A DNA stretch of 64,000 nucleotides from Pleurodeles waltl (GCF_031143425.1 NC_090443.1:1059880423-1059944422), one strand, 5' to 3'; positions 21,861 to 33,659 are shown, numbered from the stretch's first letter. Numbers and translations: made by a program. Notes: generated by a model not told the origin, from the sequence alone.

Positions 21861-24181
21861 TAGATGAGTACTGTTGTATAATGAACATGATTTGTCTAAA
21901 TAAAATTGAAAATCTTGAACTGAAATCTGTTTATATATGTATACTTTTCACATTCCAAACACTGGGGAGATTTGAAATATATTTTTGTGACTCTAGCTAG
22001 CAAGTTTAACTTGCCAAAATAACTACTGCATATTTTTATGGTGAGTGTGCACTTAATGAAGCTATTTTAAATTTTGTAAAATGCACAACAATGTTAGAAC
22101 AGTATTTGGATACTATAAGCACAAGGTTTGACATGATTTTGGAGGCCATTGATTAGATAGAATGTAAATATACTTTAATTTATATGAGCATTGAATTCTA
22201 AGGAGTGTAGACATATGATGCACAAACTTAGAATATGGAATCTGAAACATTTCAATTAAAAATTGAGATGAAAAATGTACTATAGTAGTAGGAGAATCCG
22301 GATTATATTCCAATAAACATTTATAACGAGTGGAGTTAAACTATGAGTCAATATTAGTAAACTGGCATAGAGCTAATTAGTTGAAAGATGCTTGTACTCC
22401 CAAATAAGCCAAATATGAGTTTTTATACATAATATGATTGGTTGCTTGTGCTTGTGATTTATGGGGAGAAATTGATGAAGCAACAAATTATCTTTCCATT
22501 ATTTTTCCTTTTCAATAAGTGGTGTAATGATTGTTAATAGTTGATACGTTGTGTAGGAAAGGAAGATGGTTTTAATTCTTTTGTGATGTATGATTTCTTA
22601 TTGGCAGTTCCTAACAACTATATATATATTGTGTACATATATTTATTACAGCCTAGAAAAGGTGATTTCACTTTGAAACAAGTGTTGGTTGTTATTGAGT
22701 TGGTGAAGAATTTGAAAGTAATGAACTAAATTCAATTCAGGGAGCAAACTTTCAAATGTTATCTAGAGTTACCTCCTTTGAGGAAGACTTGAATTTTCCT
22801 TCGTAAGTCAAATGTGTCTTTCTGCCAAGTGTTACCTCATAGGTGAATGACTCTCCTTTGGTGAGATGTGGATTGCTCCCAGACAGTCGACAAAATGTTT
22901 TGGTGTGGGTAGATGTATGTTTTCCTTTGAGAAAGGGTGCCTACTGTGTCACTGGCAGACGTAGCTCAAACAGAGGTCTGTCTCCCTTTGTCTTTCTAGT
23001 CAGCTTGGCTCAAAACCCCATGGGAGGGGAGATCTGCCCCTGAACTGTTTTGGAGTAGTCACAAGGAAGAGTTTTTCCATTATCATAACCATACCTGTGG
23101 ATGGGCAATGGAAGCACTGACTACTGGGAGAAGGTTTCTGCTATGTTGAATTTAGGTAAAGAAAGGCACTGTGGGATAATGTACAGTAAAACACAGAGAA
23201 ATTCCTGCAAAAGTGGGTGTGCCCCTCCCCCAAGTAACTTTGAACCCTATTGGCTAGAGAGTGGCCAGATGTTTCTCCCATCCACAGGCTGCTACTGAGT
23301 ATAAATGTGGCATGCTCGGTACCCCCTCTCAAAGCAATCCTGGACCTGAGAAAAATCAGAAGAAGCACTGCCCCACTGTCTGAAAAAACTGAAGGAAGAC
23401 TACACCTGGTCACGTTGCACCCAGAACCCCAGACGTGACTCCAAGAGTCAGATGGCAGACCTCCTGCGACTTTAACCCTCTCCAACTTCGAACTACTGCA
23501 GGGAATGTGACATATGATAAGATACGTTTCACCTTGATGGAAATGTGCCAGGCGACTACAATCTGTAAAGAGATTCTTAAGGAAATCAAAGATGTCTTGG
23601 GGTATCTCCCATCAAACCTTCATGAGCTGGGCCTGATTCTCAGATCTTCCCTCCTGAATTAGATATTGAACCATGATCAACTTTTAATATGAGTTGTTTT
23701 GGCAGAAATTTCTCTGTTCTTGAGCTTGAGCATACAACTGTATGTTGATTGTTTTTACTTTTAAAACATGCATGCATTCCGTGCAAGTGGGGGCAACAGC
23801 ATAAGGAAAACTATCATTGTATTGGTGTATTCTGATATACATTTATACCTTGCTGGGAAGACTGAAATAGTTTGTAAATGCCCTCTTGCTACATTATATG
23901 CATGCACTGCTGGCGAGGGCCTGTAGAAGGGGAGTGGACCTTCAACAACTGTTAGTGTTAGAGCCGAGGCAGGTGGGAGTTAATCAACAGGGAGAAACAG
24001 AAAGGCAAGCGTTGGAATGTTGGAGCAGAATGTCTATACCAGCAAATATTAGCCTCTCAACTTTTGCAAGTTCATTTCATGGAAATGCTATTTTAAGTTT
24101 CCAAGGTTAAAAATAAATTTGATTAAAAGTATTTAAATGTTTTTGGTAATCTTTCTGTAAAGATAACAAGATACACATTTA
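21861..24181. other. Spacer; promoter-like patch at 23240-23310
   Basis: AT-rich sequence to about 22740, then a more balanced block. No gene is recognised. Near 23240-23310 there is CCTATTGGCT followed about 45 bp later by GAGTATAAATG, a CCAAT-like and TATA-like pair. With the following text it resembles the U3/R part of an unassigned LTR, but I found no second copy in the window. Frames of 60-114 codons here are unsupported. Confidence 0.35.
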
Positions 24182-24337
24182 GGCCCATATTTATACTTTT
24201 TTTAGCGCCGCATTTGCGCCACTTTTTGACGCAAAACCGGCGCAAACTTACAAAATACAATTGTATTTTGTAAGTTTGCGCCGATTTTGCAACAAAAGCA
24301 GCGCAAAAACGGCGCTAAAAAAGTATAAATATGGGCC
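24182..24337. mobile_element. Palindromic MITE, 156 bp, TTA target duplication
   Basis: Nearly the whole element folds on itself: GGCCCATATTTATACTTTT at the left is the inverse of AAAAGTATAAATATGGGCC at the right. The centre is 'caaaatacaattgtattttg'. TTA lies on both sides (24179-24181 and 24338-24340), which fits Harbinger-type insertion. No coding capacity. Confidence 0.92.
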
Positions 24338-24340
24338 TTA

Positions 24341-25169
24341 ATTTATTTGATAGATAAATATGTACTATTTCCTGTAGGATAAACCATATATGAATATCTT
24401 TACACCTGTGTTTGTTGCTTCTTGTGTGCATTTCCATTTCACAACCCCTGCCTTCCAGTATTGAGGAAAAAAAATAGTGTGCGTTTCATTGCTAACAAAT
24501 GATGTTTTTTTCTCTATGACAATAATGATTAGAGTAACAGCAATAACTACCTAAGGGAATGCCTGTCCCTGATGCTTTGAGCCTCTCTTTCCCTTCCTGA
24601 CGCCTGAGGTGAGAATATGTTGATTAGTTTGCTTAGTTGAAAATGTTTGCATTCTTGTTCAAATTAAAGGTTGTTTTCTTTTCTCATGGTCTCTGGACAC
24701 CTGCATGATCCCTTTGTTTGGTTGTGACAACATGTTTCTACAGCCCAGCTGTACGAATAATCCTATACATGTGTCCTGCCTCTGTATGCTTTATAGGGGA
24801 ATCTTGGGCTGGTTAGAACTATGATTCTACATGCAGTAGTTGAAACTTATGTGAATACACCCAGTTGGCATGTGATAAGCTTTTCTTTGGCAATCCGGGG
24901 GAATTCTCTGGAAACCCAGATACTTTTTAAGGCATGGACAAAGTTGACAATTGCCCAGGGTGACCAACCCTCCAAAGGGCCCCTGAGAAAGTGAACTTTC
25001 TCTCTATCTCACATCTGTCTATTTCTCCATCTCAACCTTTAAGGTATTATTCAATATTGTTTAGTGTCATGGGACTTGACTTAATAAAAAATCAGCTATA
25101 ACTTACAAAGCTGTTCTGAAAAGGGGCCCCTAAAGTATGTTTTGACCTGGGGCCCCAAAATCCTTAAGA
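24341..25169. other. No recognised feature
   Basis: AT-rich spacer with no motif or repeat that I can match within the window. Confidence 0.5.
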
Positions 25170-25605
25170 TGACACTGCGGAAATCACCTATATTTGTCCT
25201 CCCTGGCACCCTCAGAATGTGCACTGTCTGCTTACCAGACAGTGCGCATTCCAATGGTGCTGGAGAGGGGCCCCTGCAGTGCCCCTGATAATGTTGTGGG
25301 CAGTGCAGACCCCCTCCCCCGTGGCCACCAGCACTTGTTCTCCTCAGCCTTTTCTTTGCGGTTGAACCGCTATGAAAAGGCGTGCGGAGAACATGGTTGT
25401 GATCAGCAGGGCAGCGCTGACTTCCATGCTGCGCTGGCTGATCATAACCAAGGCTGCCGTCAGATTGTCGGGATCAGAGATCCTGGTGGAGACGGCGGTC
25501 CGACCACCAGACTTGTAATACGGCAGTCTGACCACCACAGCTGCGGCGGTCTGACCGCCACCGTGAGTCTGGCAGACTTGAGACCGCCAGACTCGTGATC
25601 TGGCC
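25170..25605. mobile_element. Harbinger MITE fragment (hairpin modules, one end)
   Basis: It contains the 'gcactgtctgc...gcagacagtgc'-like module in the form GCACTGTCTGCTTACCAGAC (about 25219), a 'agccttttc...gaaaaggc' stem across 25347-25383, and a right end rich in GGCGGTCTGACCGCC ending at GATCTGGCCC (25605). It shares modules with 7030-7504, 53300-53930 and 63226-63766. The left end is missing, and the next MITE begins 12 bp later. Confidence 0.65.
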
Positions 25606-25616
25606 CAAAGTACTTT

Positions 25617-26533
25617 GGGGCATATTTATACTCCGTTTGCGCCGAATTTGCGTCGTTTTTTTCGACGCAAATTTGACGCAAAACTAACTCCATATTTATA
25701 CTTTGGCGTTAGACGCGTCTAGCGCCAAAGTTCATGGAGTTAGCGTCATTTTTTTGCGTGAACACCTTCCTTGCGTTAATGATATGCAAGGTAGGTGTTC
25801 CCGTCTTAAAAAATGACTGCGATGCATATGCGTCGTATTTATACACCCGGGCAAAAATGACGCCCGGGAGTGGGCGGGACTAAAAAACCCGCATTTGCGC
25901 CGGATTTTAGCACCTGGGTCAGGGCAGGCGTTAAGGGACCTGTGGGCTCAGAATGAGCCCAGAGGTGCCCTCCCAAGCCCCCAGGGACACCCGCTGCCAC
26001 CCTTGCCCACCCCAGGAGGACACCCAAGGATAGAGGGACCCATCCCAGGGAAGAAAAGGTAAGTTGTGGTAAGTATTTTGTAAAAAAAAAAATTTGTGGC
26101 ATAGGGGGGCCTGATTTGTGCCCACCTACATGCCACTATGCCCAATGACCATGCCTAGGGGACAGAAGTCCCCTGGGCATGGCCATTGGGCAAGGGGGCA
26201 TGACTCCTGTCTTTGCTAAGACAGGAGTCATGTTAATGGCGTCTGGGCGCCAAAAGAAAATGGCGCAAATCGGGTTAAGACGACTTTTTTGCCTCAGCCT
26301 GACTTGCCCCATTTTTGGACGCCCAAACGCCATTTTTCCCTACGCCGGCGCTTACTGTTGTACGTGGTTTTTTTTCACGCACACCAGGCAGCGCCGGTCG
26401 GCTAACGCCGGCTAACGCCATTCAATAAATACGGCGCCCGCATGGCGCTTCAGAATGGCGTTAGCCGGCACTAATTTTTTGGGCGCAAAACTGCGTTACC
26501 GCAGTTTTGCGTCAAAAAGTATAAATATGGCCC
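25617..26533. mobile_element. MITE, 917 bp, TTT target duplication
   Basis: Left GGGGCATATTTATACT and right AGTATAAATATGGCCC are inverted partners and match the ends of the 156-bp palindrome at 24182. TTT flanks both sides (25614-25616 and 26534-26536). The interior is rich in 'gcgcc/ggcgc' and 'ttagcgtc' motifs and has a TA-poor middle with an inverted repeat around 26139-26230 ('catgcctaggggacagaag' and its partner). No gene. Confidence 0.88.
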
Positions 26534-26536
26534 TTT

Positions 26537-26836
26537 GTTTATCAAGTTGAGTGTTATGGTGGGTGATCTAGATGGCAAGAATGTCTTAGCAAAAAATGCA
26601 GAATATGTTGTTCCTATTCACACTTTATGTAAACACCACTAGTGTACCTGTAATTGTGATTCATATACAGGCCTGGATTTCCTTTAACAGCTGTACCTGG
26701 CTCGTGCTATAGTATAGATTTTATTCATTCACAACCTTGATATTGAGATGCATTGATTATATCTAAAAGGAAATATTCTATCACCATTCAGATCTCATTA
26801 AATGTATGTGATTCATGTTAATGCACTTTTCATTTA
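26537..26836. other. No recognised feature
   Basis: AT-rich spacer between two MITEs, ending in the TTA duplication of the next one. Confidence 0.5.
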
Positions 26837-27521
26837 GGGCCAGATGTATCAAGCTTTTTTTGCATTTGCAAACGGTGCGAATTGCAAAATTCGGCCGTTT
26901 GTGAATGCAAAAATGCCTTTCCCAATGTATGAAAGGCATTCACAGTGCAATTTTGATTAATCGCTAAAATAGCGAGATTCCTTAAAATTGTGACTCCATT
27001 TAGAGAATCGCAAATAGCGATTTCCAAAGCACATGAATCAAGCATTTCCTAATAGCGAACTGGGCATTTAGGAAATGCAATTACCACAAACTCAAGTTTG
27101 GTGGTAACCATGTGCAGATTTAAAAAATGCATTCTAAATGAATTTTTAAAATTGACATGTAGCGCACACATGCTCCTAAGACATGTGTGTGCTTCACATT
27201 TCCGTAAAAATATTTTTGGGGTGCAGCAGAGGGGGCCTTAGGCCCCCAGCACCCTGGGACTTGTATTTCCTAATTTGCAAATTACTAACTGGAATTCTCA
27301 ATTTGTGAAATGCAAAAACATTTGCAGCAGGCCCAGAGGTGCAAATGGGGTCGGATTCTCTATTTGCGATTCGGTAATAGCATTTGCGAATTTTAAGAAA
27401 TCGCTAATACTGAATCGCAAAAATCATACATACCATACATACCATTTTGCATTTCTTAAATAGTGATTTCTTAAAATTCGCTATTTAAGAAATGAAAATC
27501 GTTTTATGACACATCTGGCCC
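26837..27521. mobile_element. MITE, 685 bp, TTA target duplication
   Basis: GGGCCAGATGTATCAAG at the left pairs with GACACATCTGGCCC at the right. TTA is duplicated at 26834-26836 and 27522-27524. The interior has repeated 'gcatttgc', 'aaatcgc' and 'gcgattt' motifs in inverted orientation. It belongs to the same sub-family as 28535-29119. Confidence 0.9.
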
Positions 27522-27524
27522 TTA

Positions 27525-28534
27525 GTCAGTTCTCTGGCTATTGGTTGAATATGTACCTTTTGGTTTTCATGTAGTCCCATGAGAAATACATCAAAGGTTA
27601 TTTTTTATCAGTGGACCACTGTTTTAAAAAAGACATGTTTGCCTTTAGGATATGAGCATGATGATTTTATAATATGCCTCTTTTACATTTGTGCACAATG
27701 ACACATTATTTGTTACACATGTATCTTCATATACTTTGGAGTTATGTTATTAATAAATGGAATAAAGTGGGTATTCTGACTTCCCTTCGAGCAGCTCTAT
27801 CCAAGTGCTATTATTTTCTTTGAGAGATTATTAGATCTTCATCTAGATAATTCTGTGGGATGTTATTGTATTAGTTTTGCAACAAATATATTCTTATAGC
27901 ATGCCTAATGACAAACTATTCTACCTAATTTCATTTTCAGAAAGTCAGAAAAGGAGCTAGCTTTACATATATTGTTCTTAAGATCCAATCCTTTTATAAT
28001 GGGCCATTTGGAGCAGAGCAACTGAACAGCACTGGCCTATGTGGGAAACAGTATTATATTGAGTACTAGGGTAGCTTGCTGCAGTAACAAATTCCTTTTT
28101 TTTCTTCTTGTTAACAATGTTATAGTAGTGAGAGGGGATCAACAAATAGCCATTTTTTCTCGTGCTACTCTTCAAAAATTTAAATGTTTCCTCACAGCAG
28201 CTACTCTTATTGGTTTTGATATAAAATTATTGACCATCTAGCTGCTCTTTAAACATTTCAAATTATGGCACAAACTTTAATGCAACATCACATGCTGAGT
28301 ATAAATGGTGCCTTGTAATGGAGACAACTTCCATTTTGTCAGCCAACATATCGGACATCTTTTTATATTGTCAAGAACCACCTTGTTGGGAATTCCTGCA
28401 AATGTTTAGAGGGCTCAGTCTGCCTTTATTTCCTCCACCAAACCTTACATCAGGCCCAAAATGTCTAGAGATAACGCATTGGCTGATTCGTCTGCCAGAA
28501 GGTCTGTAGTGTCTCCCAAATCTGAAGTTACTAT
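27525..28534. other. No recognised feature
   Basis: AT-rich spacer, about 1 kb, no family recognised. The 65-codon frames on both strands at 27978-28241 are unsupported. Confidence 0.45.
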
Positions 28535-29119
28535 GGGCCAGATGTACAAAGCCCTTTTGCATTTCTTAATGGTCTGCACTCTGCACTGGTATTTTGGGCT
28601 GTTAAAAAAATGGTCTTTTCTCATGTAAAAAGACCATTAAGAAATCGCAAACTGCGATTTTCTGCAATTTCCAGAATAGTAAATCACAAATGGGGATTTC
28701 CTATTTGTGATTCCTATTCTGATGTACAAAGCATTTCCTGAATGCGACTTGGGCATTTAGGAGATGCAATTTCCACTGACTTGAAGTCGGAAGTAACCAG
28801 GTGCAATTTAAAAAAAGCACCCCAAGGTGCTTTTTTAAAATTAGCTATAGAGCACACATGCCCCTTAGGCATAAGTGTGCTCTACAGGTGCACCCAAATT
28901 TATGGGGTGCACCAAGGGGGACCTTTTGCCCTTTTCCATCCCTGGTTCTGCATTTCCTAAATAGTGATTTCTTAATAAGAGATTGCTATTTAGGAAATGC
29001 AAAACTGGCACATTGACTAAAATGCAATGGGATTTATTAATACCGATTTCCTAATAGAGATTCCTACTTTGAAGTCTCTATTTAAGAAATGCAAAGTTGC
29101 ATTTTTGTACATCTGGCCC
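28535..29119. mobile_element. MITE, 585 bp
   Basis: GGGCCAGATGTACAAAG pairs with TTGTACATCTGGCCC. The flanks are TAT (left) and TTT (right), so the target duplication is imperfect. Internal 'aaatcgcaaactgcgattt' and 'tttcctaa' blocks match the MITE at 26837-27521. Confidence 0.85.
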
Positions 29120-29498
29120 TTTGTGTCCCAAGCAGTTGCCCTGTAAGGTCTACCTTAACCTGCACGTCTTCCAATAAAAACATATAGGCCCTCATTACAA
29201 CCCTGGCGGTAAGACCACCAACAGGCCGGTGGAAAAAAAATTTAATCACGACCATGGCGGAAACCGCCAACATAGACAGACACTTTAACTCTCCGACCGC
29301 CACGGCGGTACACACAAACCACGTGCGGCCGTCACCGCCAACAGACAGGCGGAAGACAATGTACCACCCACCCTATCACAACACGGCAATCCGCCACCTT
29401 TTCTGGAACAGAACCAAAGCAATCAAAAACACAGCGGAAACAGGACTTGGAAGGGAAAACACTCACCTCACCATACCCCAATGCGGAACCAGGACGCC

Positions 29499-29581
29499 AT
29501 GGAGCCAGAACTCCAGATACTCTCTGCGATAGTCTTCCTGCTCCTCTATCAGGAGCACCAAAGACGGCGGCGACGACCACG
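29499..29581 (+). pseudogene. Harbinger B transposase leader exon
   Basis: Encodes MEPELQILSAIVFLLLYQEH followed by an Arg-rich tail (RRRRRPR), then a strong donor GTGAGTAC at 29582. A short hydrophobic-then-basic leader starting near the left end suits the first exon of a Harbinger transposase. Element A has a recognisable remnant at the same place (9826). The next coding exon would be at about 34100, so the intron is about 4.5 kb and contains the minus-strand Myb-1 gene and the minisatellites. The joining of this exon to the body is inferred. Confidence 0.6.
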
Positions 29582-29599
29582 GTGAGTACTGCACCTACA

Positions 29600-30030
29600 A
29601 CACAGGGGAGGGGGCCGGGAAAAGAGAGTGACACACACATGCAACACCCCACCCTCACACACAACACCATACACACAAATACATGCTGCAATATTACATA
29701 TACACCCCCACCCCTCCTGGAAGAAAGCAAGGACAAAAGGAAATGATTTGAACGATTGTAATCAATAAAAATCCAGTACTCAAAAATCTAAATACAGTAT
29801 ATACAATTATGTACAACAAATACACAAGTCCGGGTAGTGCACCAATTATTGTCCAACTGGGCCCAAAATGCATGGGCGAGGCCCACACATGACACCAGAC
29901 TTCAAACGGAGAGAACACTGCAGGGGAATCAGATCAAAATGAAACAGGCACCTCAGGGGAGGGGATGGGGGCACCTCAGCCAGATGAATGCACGTCGCCA
30001 CTGCTCCACAAGGGGGCTCCATGCCCATTG
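29600..30030. other. Element B intronic spacer with short CA-rich tract
   Basis: CA-rich run at about 29630-29670, AATAAAAAT near 29762, otherwise nothing recognised. Confidence 0.5.
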
Positions 30031-30400
30031 ATGTATCCTGGGGAGTGCAAAGCCACAGTCTCTCAAGATTCTCCAGTGGGTGGTTTGCCCACTGCTTTAT
30101 CCTGGGGAGTGCAAAGCCACAGTCTCTCAAGTCTCTCCAGTGGGTGGTTTGCCAACTGCTTTATCCTGGGGAGTGCAAAGCCACAGTCTCTCAAGTCTCT
30201 ACAGTGGGTGGTTTGCCCACTGTACCATCCTGGGGAGTGCAAAGCCACAGTCTCTCAAGTCTCTCCAGTGGGTGGTTTGCCCACTGCTTTATCATGGGGA
30301 GTGCAAAGCCACAGTCTCTCAAGTTTCTACAGTGGGTGGCTTGCCCACTACTTTATCCTGGGTAGTGCAAAGCCACAGTCTCTCAAGTGGATGCCTTTCT
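30031..30400 (+). repeat. 64-bp tandem repeat, about 6 copies
   Basis: The motif 'gccacagtctctcaag' recurs every 64 bp (about 30051, 30115, 30179, 30243, 30307, 30371). The unit also contains 'atcctggggagtgcaaag' and 'ccagtgggtggtttgccca'. Because 64 is not divisible by 3, the same peptide appears in successive frames, which gives overlapping long frames that are not genes. There is no counterpart in element A. Confidence 0.93.
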
Positions 30401-30695
30401 CCACTGGTTCTGGGGGGGCATGGTGCCCAGAGTGCTTTATCCTGCCAAGGACAGAGGTAGTGGATGTGATACTCCACTGGTTCTGGAGGGGGCTTTGTGC
30501 ACAGAGGGCTTCATCCTGCCAAGGACAGTGGTAGTGGAAGTAATACTCCACTGGTTCTGGAGGGGGCTTTGTGCCCAGAGTGCTTCATCCTTCCAAGGAC
30601 TGAGGTAGTGGATGTGATACTCCACTGGTTCTGGAGGGGGCATGGGGCCCAGAGTGCTTCATCCTGCCAAGGACAGAGGTAGTGGATGCCTTTCT
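30401..30695 (+). repeat. 73/74-bp tandem repeat, 4 copies
   Basis: 'ccactggttctgg' recurs at 30401, 30474, 30548 and 30622. Units contain 'atcctgccaaggacagaggtag', which shares 'ttcatcctg/tttatcctg' with the neighbouring 64-bp array, so the two arrays may be related. Confidence 0.92.
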
Positions 30696-30769
30696 CCACA
30701 GAAAGTCGTGCATCATGGAAGCTGCCCAGGCTCCTGGAACTGACCATCATCCTCGGACAACTGACCACT

Positions 30770-31200
30770 GGGGATGGCAGCCATGTCTGCGGTGGTGCCA
30801 CTGGCTCAGGATGTTGCGGGCCGCTGGGGGTGCTTGCGGCGGGGTCATTTGCGGCGGCGCTGGCGACGGCCTCTGTGGCATCGGCGCTGGCGGTGGCCTC
30901 TGTCGCGGCGGTGCTGGCGGCGGTCCTCTGTGGCTTCGCTGCTGGCGGTGGGCTCTGTAGCGGCGGTGCTTGCGACGGCCTCTGTGTCATCGGTGCTGGA
31001 GGCGGCCTCTGTGGCGGCGGTGCTTGCGGCAGCCTATGTGGCGGTGGTGCTGGTGGCGGGCTCAGTGACTGCGGTGCTGTCGGCGGGCTCAGTGACTGCA
31101 GTGCTGGGCTCAGTGACTGCGGTGCTGGTGGTGGTGCAGGTCGCGGTGCAGGTGGCAGTCTTCTCCGCTGTCCAAGTTGGCGTCGGTGTGGACTGAAGGT
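30770..31200. repeat. GC-rich minisatellite, roughly 27-bp units
   Basis: Imperfect repeats around 'ctctgtggcggcggtgct' spaced about 27 bp, changing to 'ctcagtgactgcggtgct' near 31060. A 27-bp unit keeps both strands open (plus 30686-31204, minus 30511-31215), giving Ala/Val-rich or Ala/Thr/Glu-rich repeats. I do not consider either a real protein, though a minus-strand basic segment follows at 31230-31423. Confidence 0.8.
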
Positions 31201-31530
31201 GTGACACTGGTCCAATTGTCGGTGCCACCATGCCCTCTCCTGACCTGCCCCTTATTTTCTGGCCCTTCCCCACCTTGGTTGTTGGCGCAGCTGTCTTGCC
31301 ACCATCCCCTTTCATTTTCCCTGAGCTCTTGGTGGCAGCTGTTTTATGCTTCTCCCTCCGGGATGTGGGCCACTTTTTTACTTTTGCAGGTGGCGGAATG
31401 TCCTTGCCCTCGCTTCGTGGCACACTGGCAGCCCTGTTGGTTGGCGCACTCCAATCCTGCAGTTGCTGGCACCACTGTGCCTGGTGATGTGGTGGCTGAG
31501 GTGCTGGGTTGAGACCTGGAAAGCCCGGCC

Positions 31531-32688
31531 CTAGGGGAAGGGGAGGGGAGGGGTAGGGAAGAGGTCAATATTAGCCAGGAAAAGTGTTTTAGACACACTG
31601 GGACGGGTAGATGGAGGGGGTTTCGGAGTGGAGGAAGAGGCAGTGATTGTAGGAGGTATACGATTGCTGAATTTGGGTGAAGGTGCATGGGCTGGAGACT
31701 GTTGTGAGGTGGATGGCTGTTGGGTGGGTATGTGCCTGCGTTTTTGTACTTTGGGAGGAGGGCTCACAGACACACAGGGAAAGGACAGAGGGGATGTGTG
31801 AATGGGAGTGGGGGTGGTGAGTGCACGTGAGCGGTGTGCGGTGATGGGTGTGCTGGTGATGGAAGTAGTGGCTGAAGATGTAGTGCATGCAGGTGTGAGT
31901 GGAGACGAGACAGGGAGGGAGGAGGAGGATGGGGAGCAGGGGGACACAGTGAAGGCAGTGGATGTTGATATGTCTGCATGGATATGATGCTTGTGTGAGT
32001 GCCTGTGGGATGTGTGGTGCTTATGTTTGCCTGAGCCACCCTTGTGTGTTGAGGTGTATGCATGCTGATCTGATGGTATGCTTGGGATAGGCTATGGTAC
32101 AGGGGATTGGGTCTGGGTGGAGGAGGTTGGAGGGGGGAGGCTAGACACAGGGACAATGGCTGCCATCAGTGCTGAGGCCAGAGCCTGAAATGCTCTCTGT
32201 TGGGCTGCCACACCAGAATGAATGCCCTCCAGATATGAATTTGTTTGTTGCAAATGCCTCTCGACACCCTGGATGGCATTCAGAATGGTTGATTTCCCAA
32301 CAGTGAGGGATCTCAGGAGGTCAATAGCCTCCTCACTGAGGGCAGCAGGGCTGACTGCGGCAGGGCCTGAGGTGCCTGGGGCGAAGGAGATGGCCACCCT
32401 CCTGGGTGAGCGGCCACGGGACACATGCTGAGGGGCTGCTGGGAGGGCGGTGCTGGTAGGTGGGGTGGGGGCTGTACCTGTTGATGAGGGGGGCAAAGAG
32501 GGACCCACCACCGCAAGGGAGCTCCCATCAGAGGAGAAGTCGCTGTCGGCGCTGACACCTCCTGTCCCCGCCGTGGAGCTCCCCACGCCCTCCGTCCCAC
32601 TGGTGGCTTCTGACTACGTTGTCTCGCCCTCCAGGGCCAAGTGGGATGCAGCTCCCTCCTGCTCTGGTGCCACTGCTCCTCCACCTGA
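31531..32688 (-). pseudogene. Harbinger B Myb-type protein 1, last exon
   Basis: It begins after an acceptor-like ATCATCAG near 32689. The N-terminal part is acidic and Ser/Gly-rich (SADSDFSSDGSSLAVVG), then the conserved core SPAALSEEAIDLLRSLTV and YLEGIHSGVAAQQRAFQALA, then a Pro/Thr/Ser/His-rich tail ending with VSKTLFLANIDLFPTPPLP. Core and tail match the element A exon, in which this whole stretch is mostly open. Two in-frame stops break the B copy (TAG near 32620 after the ETT codons, TAG near 32094). The core is predicted helical and may be a dimerisation or transposase-contact segment, by analogy with other Harbinger Myb partners (inference). Confidence 0.7.
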
Positions 32689-33081
32689 TGATGCTATTGC
32701 ACACAAGAACAGGGAGACCACAAAAAGGAGGGGGGGAAGACAGAAGAAAGACATGTTCAGTGCATGCAATACCACTACCGCTGGCGGACACTACAGACAC
32801 AGCAGCCCTCTGCACTACGCCATGCACTTAGAGTTCCTAGATTATTCACAGGGCCATGGGGTACAAGGCCTATGCCCGATTGTTGCACACATGGAAGTCA
32901 CAGGAGCCTGACTAGGTGTAGATGGCTCTTACCACTGGAGGGGTTGGGGAGCCACATAGCCTGCTTCACAAAGGGACCTTGCCTACAAAGCTCGCCCTGG
33001 CCTAAGGTATCTCACTGCCCACCTCCCCCACCCAGACACCTCGCAATGCACGCAGAGTCAGATGGACGTGACTGTACTCAC

Positions 33082-33350
33082 CCCATTGTGGCTGCTGTGA
33101 TGCCCTCAAGTGCCCACCCAACTCCGGATACACCACCGCCAGGATCCGGTACATCGAGGGTCATGGTGCGAAGGGCACCCCTCCCACGTTGGGAGGCCAT
33201 CCCCAGCTGGGCCTGCGCCGTCTTCTTGCTCCAGTGGCGAATGTCCTCCCATCTTTTCCGGCAGTGTGTGCTCCGTCTGTGGTGGACCCCCAGAGTCCGG
33301 ACATCCTTGGTGATGGCACGCCAAATATCCTTCTTCTGGTTGGCGCTGAC
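33082..33350 (-). pseudogene. Harbinger B Myb-type protein 1, exon 2 (Myb/SANT helices)
   Basis: Bounded by an acceptor CTATTCCTGTAG (just above 33350) and donor GTGAGTAC (33081 downward). Translation from GTCAGCGCC gives KKDIWRAITKDVRTLGVHHR and THCRKRWEDIRHWSKKTAQA. This is the Trp-spaced second and third helices of a Myb/SANT-like DNA-binding domain, with the basic recognition-helix pattern CRKRWED. A Gly/Arg/Thr-rich stretch follows. This exon is itself free of stops. The Myb partner of Harbinger transposases recognises element ends and targets transposase to the nucleus. Confidence 0.8.
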
Positions 33351-33545
33351 CTACAGGAATAGTACAGGGGAAAAGGAAAATCTTTAACCGTCCGGACCGT
33401 CACATTCATTGGCCCACGTTTCCAGTCTTGCCCTGACGCACATACACTCACCGTCCGCTCATGCAGGGCTCAGTCCCCCCCCTATCTTCCATCCACACCA
33501 CTCCAAACAGGCATTGCCCATACAGCATGCTGACAGTGTACTCAC

Positions 33546-33659
33546 CTGTTTGTCTGGAAGACCGTAGAGTACCATGTACTGGGGGAGGACCACATCCACT
33601 AAATTCTCCAACTCCTCCGAAGTGAAGGCAGGGGCCCTTTCCCCAGACACATGAGCCAT
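33546..33659 (-). pseudogene. Harbinger B Myb-type protein 1, exon 1
   Basis: Starts with ATG at 33657-33659 and encodes MAHVSGERAPAFTSEELENL then VDVVLPQYMVLYGLPDKQ. It ends at donor GTGAGTAC (33545 downward). The 'FTSEELENLVD' start is the first helix of the Myb/SANT domain completed in exon 2. The whole gene is antisense to, and inside the presumed intron of, the transposase. It is named a pseudogene because exon 3 has stops; exons 1 and 2 are open. Confidence 0.8.

Noticed and set aside
30031..30695. Regular repeats considered as a CRISPR array
   Set aside because: Units of 64 and 73/74 bp are head-to-tail with no distinct spacers, and the setting is a eukaryotic transposon.
30511..31215. 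234-codon minus-strand frame as a repeat-containing protein
   Set aside because: A 27-bp minisatellite keeps both strands open; there is no counterpart in element A.
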